From contig NZ_NOIQ01000008.1 of NCBI RefSeq assembly GCF_004136575.1, positions 19,586 to 83,585 of the forward strand: DNA of 64,000 bases. The letters are read 5' to 3'. Of this stretch, positions 22,147 to 30,620 are shown piece after piece. The notes beneath the pieces were generated by a model. That model saw only the letters and a program-made list of their open reading frames with translations, searched no databases and had not been told where the DNA came from. A program made the translations under genes and the position numbers. The stretch is from Rothia koreensis. Its GTDB lineage: Bacteria; Actinomycetota; Actinomycetes; Actinomycetales; Micrococcaceae. Position 1 is the first letter of the stretch. Each line of letters starts with the position of its first letter.

Positions 22147-22623
22147 ATGGTGGATATACCTTTCGCGACCGTGGATGAGTTGAAAGCCCGATGGCCGGAT
22201 TTCCCGGCTGGGGGCGAGTCGTACGCTGAGGTCCATCTAGAGGATGCGTCGCAGTTCATTCTTGATGTGTGCCCGTCTGCTGTTGAGGTTTCGGCGGGCA
22301 CACGTCGACGTGTGGTGTGTGCTGTGGTGCGTAGGGCGATGCAGGCTTCTGCTGCCGGTCAGGTTGGCATGTCGCAGATGTCGGAGACTGCGGGGCCGTT
22401 TTCGGCGTCGTGGACGGCGTCTAACCCTAACGGGGACTATTACCTGACTAAACAAGAGTTGAAGGCTCTCGGCGGTGGTGGTCGACCCAAAGCGTTAAGT
22501 ATCCCAGCTGGTGACGTGGGCTGGTGCCCTAGTCATCGGCTGTGGTGCTCGCTCGCTTTTGGGGCTACCTATTGCTCCTGTGGTGCTGACCTCACGCTGG
22601 ACGAACCATTGTGGGAGGCGTGA
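22147..22623 (+). CDS. Head-tail connector protein
   Basis: ATG 22147 follows GGGAGGTG. The N-terminal ~110 residues (IPFATVDELKARWPDFPAGG; SQFILDVCPSAVEVSAGTRR) are the small helical adaptor fold of Gp15/Gp19-type connectors. The C-terminal ~30 residues form an extra Cys-rich unit (CPSHRLWCSLAFGATYCSCG), an unusual addition that may bind zinc. Confidence 0.8.
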   Translation: MVDIPFATVDELKARWPDFPAGGESYAEVHLEDASQFILDVCPSAVEVSAGTRRRVVCAVVRRAMQASAAGQVGMSQMSETAGPFSASWTASNPNGDYYLTKQELKALGGGGRPKALSIPAGDVGWCPSHRLWCSLAFGATYCSCGADLTLDEPLWEA

Positions 22624-22950
22624 ATGCCTTACCCGGTTGTTCAGTGGAAAAGATACATCGAGGGCGCTAGGGACGATTACGACAAGCCTCGAGACTCGTG
22701 GGCGGCACCTGTGCCTATCTCGGCGGGCTTCGCGCCGACACGGAGCGAGGAACCTCGTGATGGGTTGACTACTCGAGTCGTCTTCGACGCACAACTGGTG
22801 CTCGATAAACCCATCGATTACGACGCTCGGGACAAGTTCCTGGTGGACGGTGTCGAGTACGAGGCCGAGGGTGTCGGTGGCGTCTGGTGGGGCCGATTTT
22901 CGCGGCGCATGTTCGGGCAGATCATCGAGATTAGGAGGCCGGATGGGTAA
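22624..22950 (+). CDS. Head-tail stopper protein
   Basis: The 108-residue beta-rich protein (VVQWKRYIEGARDDYDKPRD; DGVEYEAEGVGGVWWGRFSR) has the length and position of stopper proteins that close the head after packaging. It starts directly after the connector stop. Confidence 0.7.
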   Translation: MPYPVVQWKRYIEGARDDYDKPRDSWAAPVPISAGFAPTRSEEPRDGLTTRVVFDAQLVLDKPIDYDARDKFLVDGVEYEAEGVGGVWWGRFSRRMFGQIIEIRRPDG

Positions 22951-23200
22951 GCCGAGAATCAAGTGGAACCTAGAAGGCTTCCGCCAGTTGAGGCAGTCGC
23001 CGGCTATCAAGCAGGACTTGATGAACCGTGCCCAACGTGTGGCCGCGTCCGCTGGGGGCGAGGCTATGGGGTACATGGTCACGGACCTGACTTTGGAGCG
23101 GCCTCGTGGGGCCGTGTCGGTCATGGCGACGGGGAAGGCGAAGGCTGATAACCGGAAGCGTAATTCGCTGATTCGGGGATTGGATGCGGGCCGTGGTTAG
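22943..23200 (+). CDS. Tail completion protein (HK97 gp10-like)
   Basis: At 85 residues (MGKPRIKWNLEGFRQLRQSP...) it has the N-terminal helix and basic C-terminus (KADNRKRNSLIRGLDAGRG) of short gp10-like tail completion proteins. It overlaps both neighbours. Confidence 0.65.
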   Translation: MGKPRIKWNLEGFRQLRQSPAIKQDLMNRAQRVAASAGGEAMGYMVTDLTLERPRGAVSVMATGKAKADNRKRNSLIRGLDAGRG

Positions 23201-23585
23201 TGCTTTCGATGATCCTGTTGTGGCGGCTGTCCGGTATCTGAGGCCGTATGTGCGCCGCGTGGAGGGCGGTGAGCCGGATGGGAAGGATTACGACCCGGAC
23301 GAGCTCATTGTCATTGTCCAGGATGGCGGCGGTGCAGGTGAGTACGCTTACCAGCTTTCCGATACCCGGCTGACGTTCGAAGTCAGGTCGGGGGATCGTG
23401 GGTTAGCCGCTGACACGGCCACTTTGGTAGATGCCCTGATCCGTGACTGGCCGTACCGTTCCGGTGGTGTCTATTACCGTGGCGCGCTGTCGCGACCGAC
23501 GTTCTCCCCGGAGGCTGATCGGCGTATCCCGGCGTATGTGTGGACGGTGAACCTGTCGTTCCGTGGGCATTCGCTGTCTGTCTAA
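23184..23585 (+). CDS. Tail terminator protein
   Basis: The protein (VVAAVRYLRPYVRRVEGGEP; RLTFEVRSGDRGLAADTATL) fits the gpU-like tail terminator, which ends tail tube growth. ATG 23184 or GTG 23193 may be the start. It is the last gene before the major tail protein. Confidence 0.7.
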   Translation: MRAVVSAFDDPVVAAVRYLRPYVRRVEGGEPDGKDYDPDELIVIVQDGGGAGEYAYQLSDTRLTFEVRSGDRGLAADTATLVDALIRDWPYRSGGVYYRGALSRPTFSPEADRRIPAYVWTVNLSFRGHSLSV

Positions 23586-23604
23586 CTACATAAGTATTTT
23601 CTCT

Positions 23605-23633
23605 GACCCTCACATGTTGTGGGGGTCTTTTTT
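23605..23633 (+). terminator. Intrinsic terminator
   Basis: GACCCTCACA-tgt-TGTGGGGGTC followed by six T. It lies between tail terminator and major tail protein genes. Confidence 0.7.
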
Positions 23634-23665
23634 ATGCCCAATTTCGGGCTGGAAAGGATCACAAA

Positions 23666-24274
23666 TTGGCTGATAAAGATTTCACCGATGTGATTGTCAA
23701 CAAGCCGTCGAACGTTGGTGGCGGCATCACCTGCGGGCCTATCGGTTCTGTCATCCCCGAGGATGCTACGAGCAAGCTCCCTGAGACGCAGGACCTTTTG
23801 GGTCTGGTCTCGTCAGACGGGGTGACCCTGACTACCGATTCCTCCGACGAGGACATCTTCGTGTGGGGCGGCGTCAAGGCTCGTAAGGTCCGGTCGGAGT
23901 TCTCGGCGACCTTCGGTGCGGTCCTTTACTCGACGGCTAACCCGAAGACGCTGCGCGCTGTTCTGGGCGATGACAACGTCGACGTTTCGGGCGGGAAGAT
24001 TACCGTCACTCACTCGTCGGACCTGTCGCCTGAACAGGTGTTCACCGTGGAGACGAAGGACCCCGGCACGAATACTGCCCGTCGTTTCTATATCCCGAAG
24101 GGGCAGCTGACTGTTTCGGGCGACCGGACTCTGGTTGATGCTGAGGCGGATAGCTTCGAGGTCACTATCGAGGCGCTTGTCGATCCCGAGACCGGTGTTT
24201 GCTTCTACGAGTACATCGAGAAGACCGACGGGACTTCGTTCGAGGCGAGCGGTGATGTGTCGGGGGAAGGCTGA
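23666..24274 (+). CDS. Major tail tube protein, with a likely frameshifted longer form
   Basis: TTG 23666 follows GGAAAGG. The 202-residue beta-rich product (FTDVIVNKPSNVGGGITCGP; VRSEFSATFGAVLYSTANPK; LTVSGDRTLVDAEADSFEVT) lies where tail tube genes lie. The end TCG GGG GAA GGC TGA carries G-GGG-GAA in phase and a 10-bp hairpin just downstream. A -1 shift would yield 222 residues with a C-terminus TPGNSTFPGANSFPSNGG plus K. Confidence 0.88.
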   Translation: MADKDFTDVIVNKPSNVGGGITCGPIGSVIPEDATSKLPETQDLLGLVSSDGVTLTTDSSDEDIFVWGGVKARKVRSEFSATFGAVLYSTANPKTLRAVLGDDNVDVSGGKITVTHSSDLSPEQVFTVETKDPGTNTARRFYIPKGQLTVSGDRTLVDAEADSFEVTIEALVDPETGVCFYEYIEKTDGTSFEASGDVSGEG

Positions 24275-24333
24275 CGCCGGGGAACAGCACGTTTCCCGGC
24301 GCTAATTCGTTTCCGAGTAATGGAGGTAAATGA
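24262..24333 (+). promoter_or_regulatory. Programmed -1 frameshift site and extension of the tail tube gene
   Basis: GGGGGAA is at 24262-24268. Six nt later CGCCGGGGAA (24275-24284) pairs with TTTCCCGGCG (24292-24301), ten pairs including one G-U. The -1 frame runs to TGA 24331-24333, which overlaps the ATG of the next gene. No start codon with a ribosome site precedes this frame, so frameshifting is the best explanation for it. Confidence 0.72.
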
Positions 24334-24647
24334 TGGCTTATGTTAAGCAGTCCTGGAAGGACGGCAAGGAGGGCGGCACGCCTATCACGGCGGCTCGCCT
24401 GAGTCATATTGAGGATGGTATCGCGTCTGTTCCGGCTGGTCCCAAGGGCGACGCCGGCCCGAAGGGTGACCCTGGCCCGAAGGGTGATGCCGGTGCAGCT
24501 GGTGCGGCTGGTCCGAAGGGTGACAAGGGCGATGCCGGCCCTAAGGGCGATACCGGCGCTAAAGGCGCTGACGGGTTCCCCACTAAAGAACAGTGGGAGG
24601 CCCTGGTTGCTCGTGTGACCGCCCTCGAGGGCAAGGCAAAATCCTAA
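24333..24647 (+). CDS. Collagen-like repeat protein, 104 aa
   Basis: Residues ~33-80 are Gly-X-Y triplets ([20 protein letters not shown]), predicted to form a collagen triple helix. The N-terminus ([28 protein letters not shown]) is a small phage tip/fibre-like trimer start and the C-terminus is a short coiled coil. It lies between tail tube and chaperone genes, so it may decorate the virion. ATG 24330 or 24333 is the start. Confidence 0.8.
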   Translation: MAYVKQSWKDGKEGGTPITAARLSHIEDGIASVPAGPKGDAGPKGDPGPKGDAGAAGAAGPKGDKGDAGPKGDTGAKGADGFPTKEQWEALVARVTALEGKAKS

Positions 24648-24664
24648 ACCCGTATCTAGATCCC

Positions 24665-24701
24665 GGCCCGTGCGTGGACAGCGACTCCCCGCGCACGGGC
24701 C
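24665..24701 (+). terminator. 10-bp GC hairpin before the chaperone genes
   Basis: GGCCCGTGCG (24665-24674) pairs with CGCACGGGCC (24692-24701). There is no T run directly after it. Confidence 0.45.
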
Positions 24702-24760
24702 GGACCCAACCAATGGGTGAACTTATCCAAGGGGTCGCTTTTTGCTTTTAAGGAGTCGTT

Positions 24761-25060
24761 ATGGCTGAGGCCAAAAAGAAGGTAGTCCGCAAGGCCGCGA
24801 AGCGGTACGAGATGGTGAAGTTCACCAACGAGAACTTCGAGGGCGAGTTCGTTCTTCCGAAGTTCGCACCTCCGCTGGGCGTGATGCGTCGTATCCAGGA
24901 CGGGGACGTTTCCAAACTGATCCAGTGGCTCGAGGATGCTCAGGTGGACCCGGATTATCTCGAGGCGATCGATTCCCTCGACATTGAGGGCGAGCTGGAA
25001 CAGTTCATCACTGATTGGACACAGGGGCAGTTGGCTAACGCCCCAAAATCTTCGGACTGA
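24761..25060 (+). CDS. Tail assembly chaperone, short form (G)
   Basis: The 99-residue product (MVKFTNENFEGEFVLPKFAP; IQWLEDAQVDPDYLEAIDSL) is of the size and place of lambda gpG homologues. Near the end GCC CCA AAA TCT carries the canonical slippery CCCAAAA at 25042-25048. Shifting yields the G-T fusion used as a tail-length chaperone. Confidence 0.85.
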   Translation: MAEAKKKVVRKAAKRYEMVKFTNENFEGEFVLPKFAPPLGVMRRIQDGDVSKLIQWLEDAQVDPDYLEAIDSLDIEGELEQFITDWTQGQLANAPKSSD

Positions 25061-25443
25061 TCTCCGAGTATGACCAATACCCCTCGGCTGTAGTGGCTCG
25101 ACTGATGGAGTTCGGGTTGCGGTGGCCGAGGGCCGATGAGGAATGCGACTGGTGGGACGAGATGATTTCCGCCGTCGAGACCGAGCCGATGGATGGGCCG
25201 TTGCATCGGGCGCGGAACCCGAAGGACTGGCACTGGTACGTGCCGGGGTACAACGAACAGGTGACCCTGGTGGAGCTCACGGCCATGGCTAACTGGCAGC
25301 GCGCCGGTGGCAAGGGCATGCGCCCTAAACCGGCGAAACGTCCGTGGGACAAGAAGAACACTCAACGGAAGATCACCCCGGATAAGGGCACTGACACCGA
25401 CGAGTACTTGAAGTGGTTGGAGGGCCGTTTCGCGAAAGCGTGA
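25048..25443 (+). CDS. Tail assembly chaperone, -1 frame part (T) of the fusion
   Basis: Entered by -1 frameshifting at CCCAAAA (25042-25048). The frame runs on from ATC 25048 (IFGLISEYDQYPSAVVARLM, EFGLRWPRADEECDWWDE) to TGA 25441. Together with codons 1-96 of the short form it makes a 227-residue protein. The weak hairpin TCGGA/TCCGA follows the slip. This arrangement is well known in siphoviruses. Confidence 0.85.
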   Translation: MFGLISEYDQYPSAVVARLMEFGLRWPRADEECDWWDEMISAVETEPMDGPLHRARNPKDWHWYVPGYNEQVTLVELTAMANWQRAGGKGMRPKPAKRPWDKKNTQRKITPDKGTDTDEYLKWLEGRFAKA

Positions 25444-25478
25444 CGGTCCTTTTTTTATGCCTAAGTGGAGGTTTGAGA

Positions 25479-28400
25479 ATGGTCGCCAAGATGGAGCTTG
25501 CCAGCGCTTACGTGACGCTGAACGTGTCCACGAAGCAGATGGGCAAGCAGATCGGGCAGATGTTCGGTCAAGCGGAGTCTCAAGCCTCCACCACCGGGCA
25601 GAAAATGGGCAAGTCCATCCAGAAGGGCTTGAACGCTGCGTCAACCTCGACTGTCGAGGACTTGCAGAAACGGCTGACTTCCGGTGAAGAGAAGCTGGCT
25701 GCTGCCACGGAACGGGGATCCCGTCGACGGTCAGCGGCGGCCCGTGGTGTTGAGATCGCTGAGGCGAAGCTCAACGAGGTCAAGGAAAAGGGCAACGCGA
25801 AGAACTCTCAGATTCTCGCGGCTGAGAATCGCCTCATTAAAGCGCGGGAGAAGTACACCCAGGTCTCGCGGGACGCGGTTACTCAGATTTCTGGGTATGC
25901 GAAAGAGGTCCAGGCGTCGAAGTCCGCTCTCGACGAGTTGTCTACGGCGTCGACGAAGTCCGGGGGAGCGGTCCGTGCCGCGTTCTCGGGTATCGGCCAG
26001 AAGATCGGGTCGGCGTTCAGCGGGGCGAAGTCTGCCGCATCTACCGCGTTTAGTGGTGTCCAGTCGGCGGCCAGTGTTGCCGCTGGTGCGGTGAAGTCCA
26101 CGTTCGCCGGTGTCGGGTCGTTCTTGAAGAACGTTTTTACCGGGAACTTCTCGGGCGCGTTCAATCAGGTCGTGACCGGGGCGAAGACTGCCGGGTCTGC
26201 CGTGTCTACGGCGTTCTCGAACGTGTGGGGTGGATTCCGTAACGGCCTGGCTAATGCGAGGTCGAGTATCGCTTCCACGGCTGGCGGCATGGTGTCGTCG
26301 TTTACGGGTGCGGCGTCGTCCACGGGCGAGGCTGTGCGTAGTGGCCTGTCTCGCGGTTTCACGGGGATCAAAACGGTTGCTTCCCGTTCGGCGGCGGAGA
26401 ATTTCGCCGCTTTCACGTCGGGCGCGGGCCGTGCCGCTTCGACGGTCGGTAACGCTTTGTCGGGTGGTTTCCGGGCCACTGTGGGCGCGGCCCGTAGTGC
26501 GGCGGCCAATGGGGCTAGTGCCCTGACTAGTGGTTTCTCTAAGGCCGGTTCCGCTATCTCGAGTGGTGTTTCTCGGAGCCTTAGCAGTTTGTCGGGTATC
26601 GCTGGCCGGGTCGGCGCTGAGGCCGGTCAATCCATGACAAATGGCATCATGGCGAAGATGAAGGGCCTGCCAGCTATGATCGGTGGCCTTGTTGGTCTCG
26701 GTGGTGCTGGCGCTGTCCTGTCCTCCGGGTTCAACCGGTTGATGGACTTGCAGAAGTCCGACATCGTCTTTAAGAATTTGGGCCTGTCGTCAAAGCAGAC
26801 GGCCGGGCTGATGGACAGCCTCAATAAGGCTGTTACGGGCACGAGTGTGTCCCTGTCGGATGCGTCCAAGAACGCCTCGCTGCTGATGCAGTCGGGCGTG
26901 AAGCTCGGCCCTGAGCTGGACGCGTCCACGAAGGCGTTGACGAACCTCGCGGCGGCATCCGGGGCGTCGGCTACCGATATTGGCACAATCATGACCCAGA
27001 TCAAGGCATCTGGGCAGCTCTACGCGGGCGACGCTCTACAGCTGATGCAGCGCGGCGTTCCGGTGTATAGCTATCTTGCTAAGTCGATGGGCAAGACCAC
27101 CGATGAGGTTAAGAAGCTCGGCTCTGAGGGCAAGATTTCCTACGAGGATTTCGTCAAGGCCGTGAACGAGAACACGGGCGACTTGGCGAAGGAAATGGGC
27201 CAAACCCTTCCCGCGAAAATCGGCATCTTGAAGACCGCCTTCGCATCATTCGGGGCAGAGCTGATTAAGCCATTCGTCGGCCCGATGACTCAAGCCGTGG
27301 ACGCTATTACCGGCGTCCTCAAGGACACTATTACCCCTGCGATCAAACAGTTCGCCGAATGGCTGAACTCTGGTTCCAAGTCTGCCGAGATATTCAAGGG
27401 CGTAGCTATTGTCCTCGCGGTCGCGATTACGGCGGCTGCCGTTGCATTCGGTGGTATGGCTGTCGGCATCATGGCCGTCAACGCGGCAGTGGGTATTTTC
27501 AACGTACTGACGGGCGGAATCCTGATATGGATTGGCGTCGCTATTGCTGCTATCGCTGGTCTGGTCGTTGGTTTCATTCAGATGTACAACAAGGTCGGCT
27601 GGTTCCACGATGCTGTTGATGCAGCGTTCAAGGGCATCAAAGACGTCGTAGCAGTATTCGTCGGGTGGTGGACCGGCACGGCGTGGCCGGCTATCCAAAC
27701 TGGCCTTGAAGCGATTGGGCGTGGCTTCAATTGGTTGTGGCAGAACGTGATCGTCCCTGCGTGGAACGGGATCGTCACTGCCGCTCAGTGGGCGTGGGAC
27801 AGCATCTTGAAGCCGATCTTCACGGCCATAGCCTGGATGATTACGGACTTCGTGGGTCCTGTCTTCACGTGGTTGTGGCAGTCGATCATTGTCCCCGCGT
27901 GGAACGCGATCGTTCAGATCGCACAGTGGGCGTGGGAGAACGTCCTTAAGCCGATCTTTACAGACATCAGCAACTTCGTCCGCGACGTGGTTGGGCCTGT
28001 GTTCAGTTGGTTGTGGGAGAACGCGATCAAACCGGCCTGGGATGCGATTAGTACTGCGATCTCGTGGGCGTGGGAGAACATCATCAAGCCGGTCTTCGGT
28101 TTCATCGTCGAGATCCTCCAGAACGTTGTTGGACCTGTGTTCCAGTGGTTGCTGGACTTCGTAGTCGTCCCGGTGTTCCAGGGGATCGGCCTCGTGATCC
28201 TGGCGGCCTGGGAGATCATCAAGGGCGTCTTCACGGTCCTGGGCTGGATCATCCAGAACGTCCTCGGCCCGGTGTTCGTGTGGCTGTGGCAGTCCGTCAT
28301 TGTCCCGGCCTGGAATGGTATTGCTGCGGTCATTACTTGGGCGTGGAACTCGATCATCAAGCCGGCCTGGGATGCGATCAACTGGTTCATCAACGCGATC

Positions 28401-30620
28401 CTCGTTCCAGTTTTCAATTGGCTCCGGGGCGTGGTATCTGCCGTGTGGAACGGGATCGTTGCGGTGATTTCCTGGGCGTGGAACGTGATGATTCTGCCGT
28501 TGTGGAACGCGATCAACGCGTTCATCAACGGGATTCTGGTTCCGGTGTTCAATTGGCTCCGCGCTGTAGTTTCCGCTGTGTGGAACGGGATCGTCGCGGT
28601 CATCCAATGGGCGTGGAATACGATCATCCTTCCGATCTGGAACGCGATCAACGCGTTCATCAACACGATCCTCGTACCGGTGTTCAACTGGCTCCGGTCG
28701 GTGATTGTCGCGGTGTGGAATGGGATCGTGGCCGCGATCCAGTGGGCCTGGAACGTCATGATCCGTCCCGCGTGGGACGCGATCAAATGGTTTATTGATA
28801 ATATCCTGATTCCAGCTTTTCAGTGGCTTGGCACTAAAATCAAAATGATCTGGGATTGGATCGGTAGTATTATCGGTTCAACCTGGACTTGGTTGCGGGA
28901 TAGTATCTTTAACCCGATGATGAATTTCATCCAAAACAACCTTGTCCAGGCTTGGGATAACACGGCTAATCTTATCCGCGACGCGTGGGATAAGCTCCGT
29001 GATGCTGTGAAGAAGCCAATTAAGTTCGTTGTTGATGAGGTCGTTAATCCGTTCGTTGGTGCCTACAACACCGTCAAGAAGGCTTGGGGCGGTAAGGATA
29101 TTGACGAGCTTAAACCTAAGGGTTGGGCGACGGGCGGTTATACTGGTCCGGGCGGTAAATACGATCCGGCTGGTATTGTTCACGCTGACGAGTACGTCAT
29201 CAAGAAGTCCTCGCGTAAGAAGTTCGAGCAACGCTATCCCGGTTACCTGGATGCGATTAACTCGACGGGCGACCTGCCCAATTCGCCCAAGAATGCGTAC
29301 GCTAAGGGCGGTAACGGTATTGCTGCGGGTACAGTGCCGCCTCACGGTCCCGGCACTAACGTGTGGGGGTCGATGCAGGCGGAGGCGTCTAAGGCCGGCA
29401 AAATGGTTTTCAAGGCCACTAACATTAGTGGTGTTGATACCGAGTCGGCGGCGCGAGCCTGGATGGGTCGTTCTGCTCTTGATGTGAAGATGGGTAACGG
29501 CGGCCCTGGTGTGTCGAGCTTCATCAATGGCAACTCGGGCGGTTGGGGGTTCTACTCGGGGAACCAGATTCAGGTTTCCTCAGCTGTTCCCGCTCACCGT
29601 GTCCGTGGCGTTCTGGTCCACGAGATGGGCCACGCGCTCGGTCTGGACCACGTTGCTAACGGCGATTCCAGCTCGGTCATGGACCACATGATGACCGGTG
29701 GTGACTGGCCGCACTCGGGCGACTATCAGGCGCTACGGGAGTTGTGGGGTGAGCCTGGCAAGGGCGTTAAGACCTACGAGAACCCTGGCGGCGGCGGTGG
29801 CGGGTCGTCCTGGATTGTTGAGGCTGTCCGCAAGATTGTGGATAGCGTGTTCAACAAGGGGCGCGACCTGGCACGTGGCAAGTTTAAGGGTAATGATTTC
29901 GTCGAGGACGGTATTGGTGTAGGCCAAACCAGCGTTGATGGGATCATTGATTGGCTGAGCCAGCTGTTCGGGGGCGGCGGCTCTAACGATAGCGGCGGTG
30001 AGTCGTCTAAGCCGGCTGAGCAGTGGCGTTCAACGGTCATTGAGGCGCTTAAACGTGTCGGCCTGCCTACGTCTAATGATTACGTGAATGCGTGGATTAG
30101 GCAGATTGCTACTGAGTCGGGCGGTAACCCGAACGCGGTCCAGGGCAACATCGGAGACGTCAACAACGCGTCCGGCGATATTGCTAAGGGTCTTGTGCAG
30201 GTGATCGGTGCGACGTTCGCCGCGTACCGTGACCCGTCCTTGCCGAATGACCGTTTTAACCCGTTGGCGTCCTTGGTGGCCGGTATGCGTTACGCGAAGG
30301 CGAGATACGGCGTGTCAGGAATGCTCGGGGCTATCGGTCACGGGCACGGATATTCCGGTGGTGGCCTCGTGCAACCGGCGAAGCTGTTCGACGGTGGCGG
30401 GAAGCTCGAGAAGGGCGTCCAGTTCATCGACCACCAGCGCGACAAGCCTGACTACGTGCTCACGTCCGAGCAGTGGCGTGCGATGTTCACGATCGCGGAA
30501 AACAGTGCATCGAAGGGCCAGGGCATGGTCATCAACGGCGGTATTCATGGCTACTCGGCTGAGGAAGTCGGACGGGAAGTCATGAAGGAGCAGAAGAAGA
30601 GGGAGACCCTGTATGCCTAA
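25479..30620 (+). CDS. Tape measure protein with metzincin-like and SLT domains
   Basis: ATG 25479 follows GGAGG; 1713 residues. The N-terminal ~400 residues are Ala/Ser/Gly-rich helices, then a conserved tape measure core (~410-650) and hydrophobic segments near 650-710. Residues ~745-1110 are about eight Trp-rich repeats of 45-46 residues (VFNWLRAVVSAVWNGIVAVI). Residues 1381-1391 read HEMGHALGLDH, the zinc site of metzincin proteases, with a Met a little later (SSVMDH). Residues ~1520-1620 form a lytic transglycosylase domain with catalytic Glu at 1546 (IATESGGNPNAVQ). It sets tail length and probably helps pass the cell wall. Confidence 0.93.
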   Translation: MVAKMELASAYVTLNVSTKQMGKQIGQMFGQAESQASTTGQKMGKSIQKGLNAASTSTVEDLQKRLTSGEEKLAAATERGSRRRSAAARGVEIAEAKLNEVKEKGNAKNSQILAAENRLIKAREKYTQVSRDAVTQISGYAKEVQASKSALDELSTASTKSGGAVRAAFSGIGQKIGSAFSGAKSAASTAFSGVQSAASVAAGAVKSTFAGVGSFLKNVFTGNFSGAFNQVVTGAKTAGSAVSTAFSNVWGGFRNGLANARSSIASTAGGMVSSFTGAASSTGEAVRSGLSRGFTGIKTVASRSAAENFAAFTSGAGRAASTVGNALSGGFRATVGAARSAAANGASALTSGFSKAGSAISSGVSRSLSSLSGIAGRVGAEAGQSMTNGIMAKMKGLPAMIGGLVGLGGAGAVLSSGFNRLMDLQKSDIVFKNLGLSSKQTAGLMDSLNKAVTGTSVSLSDASKNASLLMQSGVKLGPELDASTKALTNLAAASGASATDIGTIMTQIKASGQLYAGDALQLMQRGVPVYSYLAKSMGKTTDEVKKLGSEGKISYEDFVKAVNENTGDLAKEMGQTLPAKIGILKTAFASFGAELIKPFVGPMTQAVDAITGVLKDTITPAIKQFAEWLNSGSKSAEIFKGVAIVLAVAITAAAVAFGGMAVGIMAVNAAVGIFNVLTGGILIWIGVAIAAIAGLVVGFIQMYNKVGWFHDAVDAAFKGIKDVVAVFVGWWTGTAWPAIQTGLEAIGRGFNWLWQNVIVPAWNGIVTAAQWAWDSILKPIFTAIAWMITDFVGPVFTWLWQSIIVPAWNAIVQIAQWAWENVLKPIFTDISNFVRDVVGPVFSWLWENAIKPAWDAISTAISWAWENIIKPVFGFIVEILQNVVGPVFQWLLDFVVVPVFQGIGLVILAAWEIIKGVFTVLGWIIQNVLGPVFVWLWQSVIVPAWNGIAAVITWAWNSIIKPAWDAINWFINAILVPVFNWLRGVVSAVWNGIVAVISWAWNVMILPLWNAINAFINGILVPVFNWLRAVVSAVWNGIVAVIQWAWNTIILPIWNAINAFINTILVPVFNWLRSVIVAVWNGIVAAIQWAWNVMIRPAWDAIKWFIDNILIPAFQWLGTKIKMIWDWIGSIIGSTWTWLRDSIFNPMMNFIQNNLVQAWDNTANLIRDAWDKLRDAVKKPIKFVVDEVVNPFVGAYNTVKKAWGGKDIDELKPKGWATGGYTGPGGKYDPAGIVHADEYVIKKSSRKKFEQRYPGYLDAINSTGDLPNSPKNAYAKGGNGIAAGTVPPHGPGTNVWGSMQAEASKAGKMVFKATNISGVDTESAARAWMGRSALDVKMGNGGPGVSSFINGNSGGWGFYSGNQIQVSSAVPAHRVRGVLVHEMGHALGLDHVANGDSSSVMDHMMTGGDWPHSGDYQALRELWGEPGKGVKTYENPGGGGGGSSWIVEAVRKIVDSVFNKGRDLARGKFKGNDFVEDGIGVGQTSVDGIIDWLSQLFGGGGSNDSGGESSKPAEQWRSTVIEALKRVGLPTSNDYVNAWIRQIATESGGNPNAVQGNIGDVNNASGDIAKGLVQVIGATFAAYRDPSLPNDRFNPLASLVAGMRYAKARYGVSGMLGAIGHGHGYSGGGLVQPAKLFDGGGKLEKGVQFIDHQRDKPDYVLTSEQWRAMFTIAENSASKGQGMVINGGIHGYSAEEVGREVMKEQKKRETLYA

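Noticed and set aside
20578..22236. 552-codon reverse frame across scaffold and capsid genes
   Set aside because: Scaffold and capsid genes are clear on the plus strand; the reverse product has no domain.
27246..28607. 453-codon reverse frame in the tape measure repeats
   Set aside because: It mirrors the Trp-rich repeats and is full of D, R and P; no start signal.
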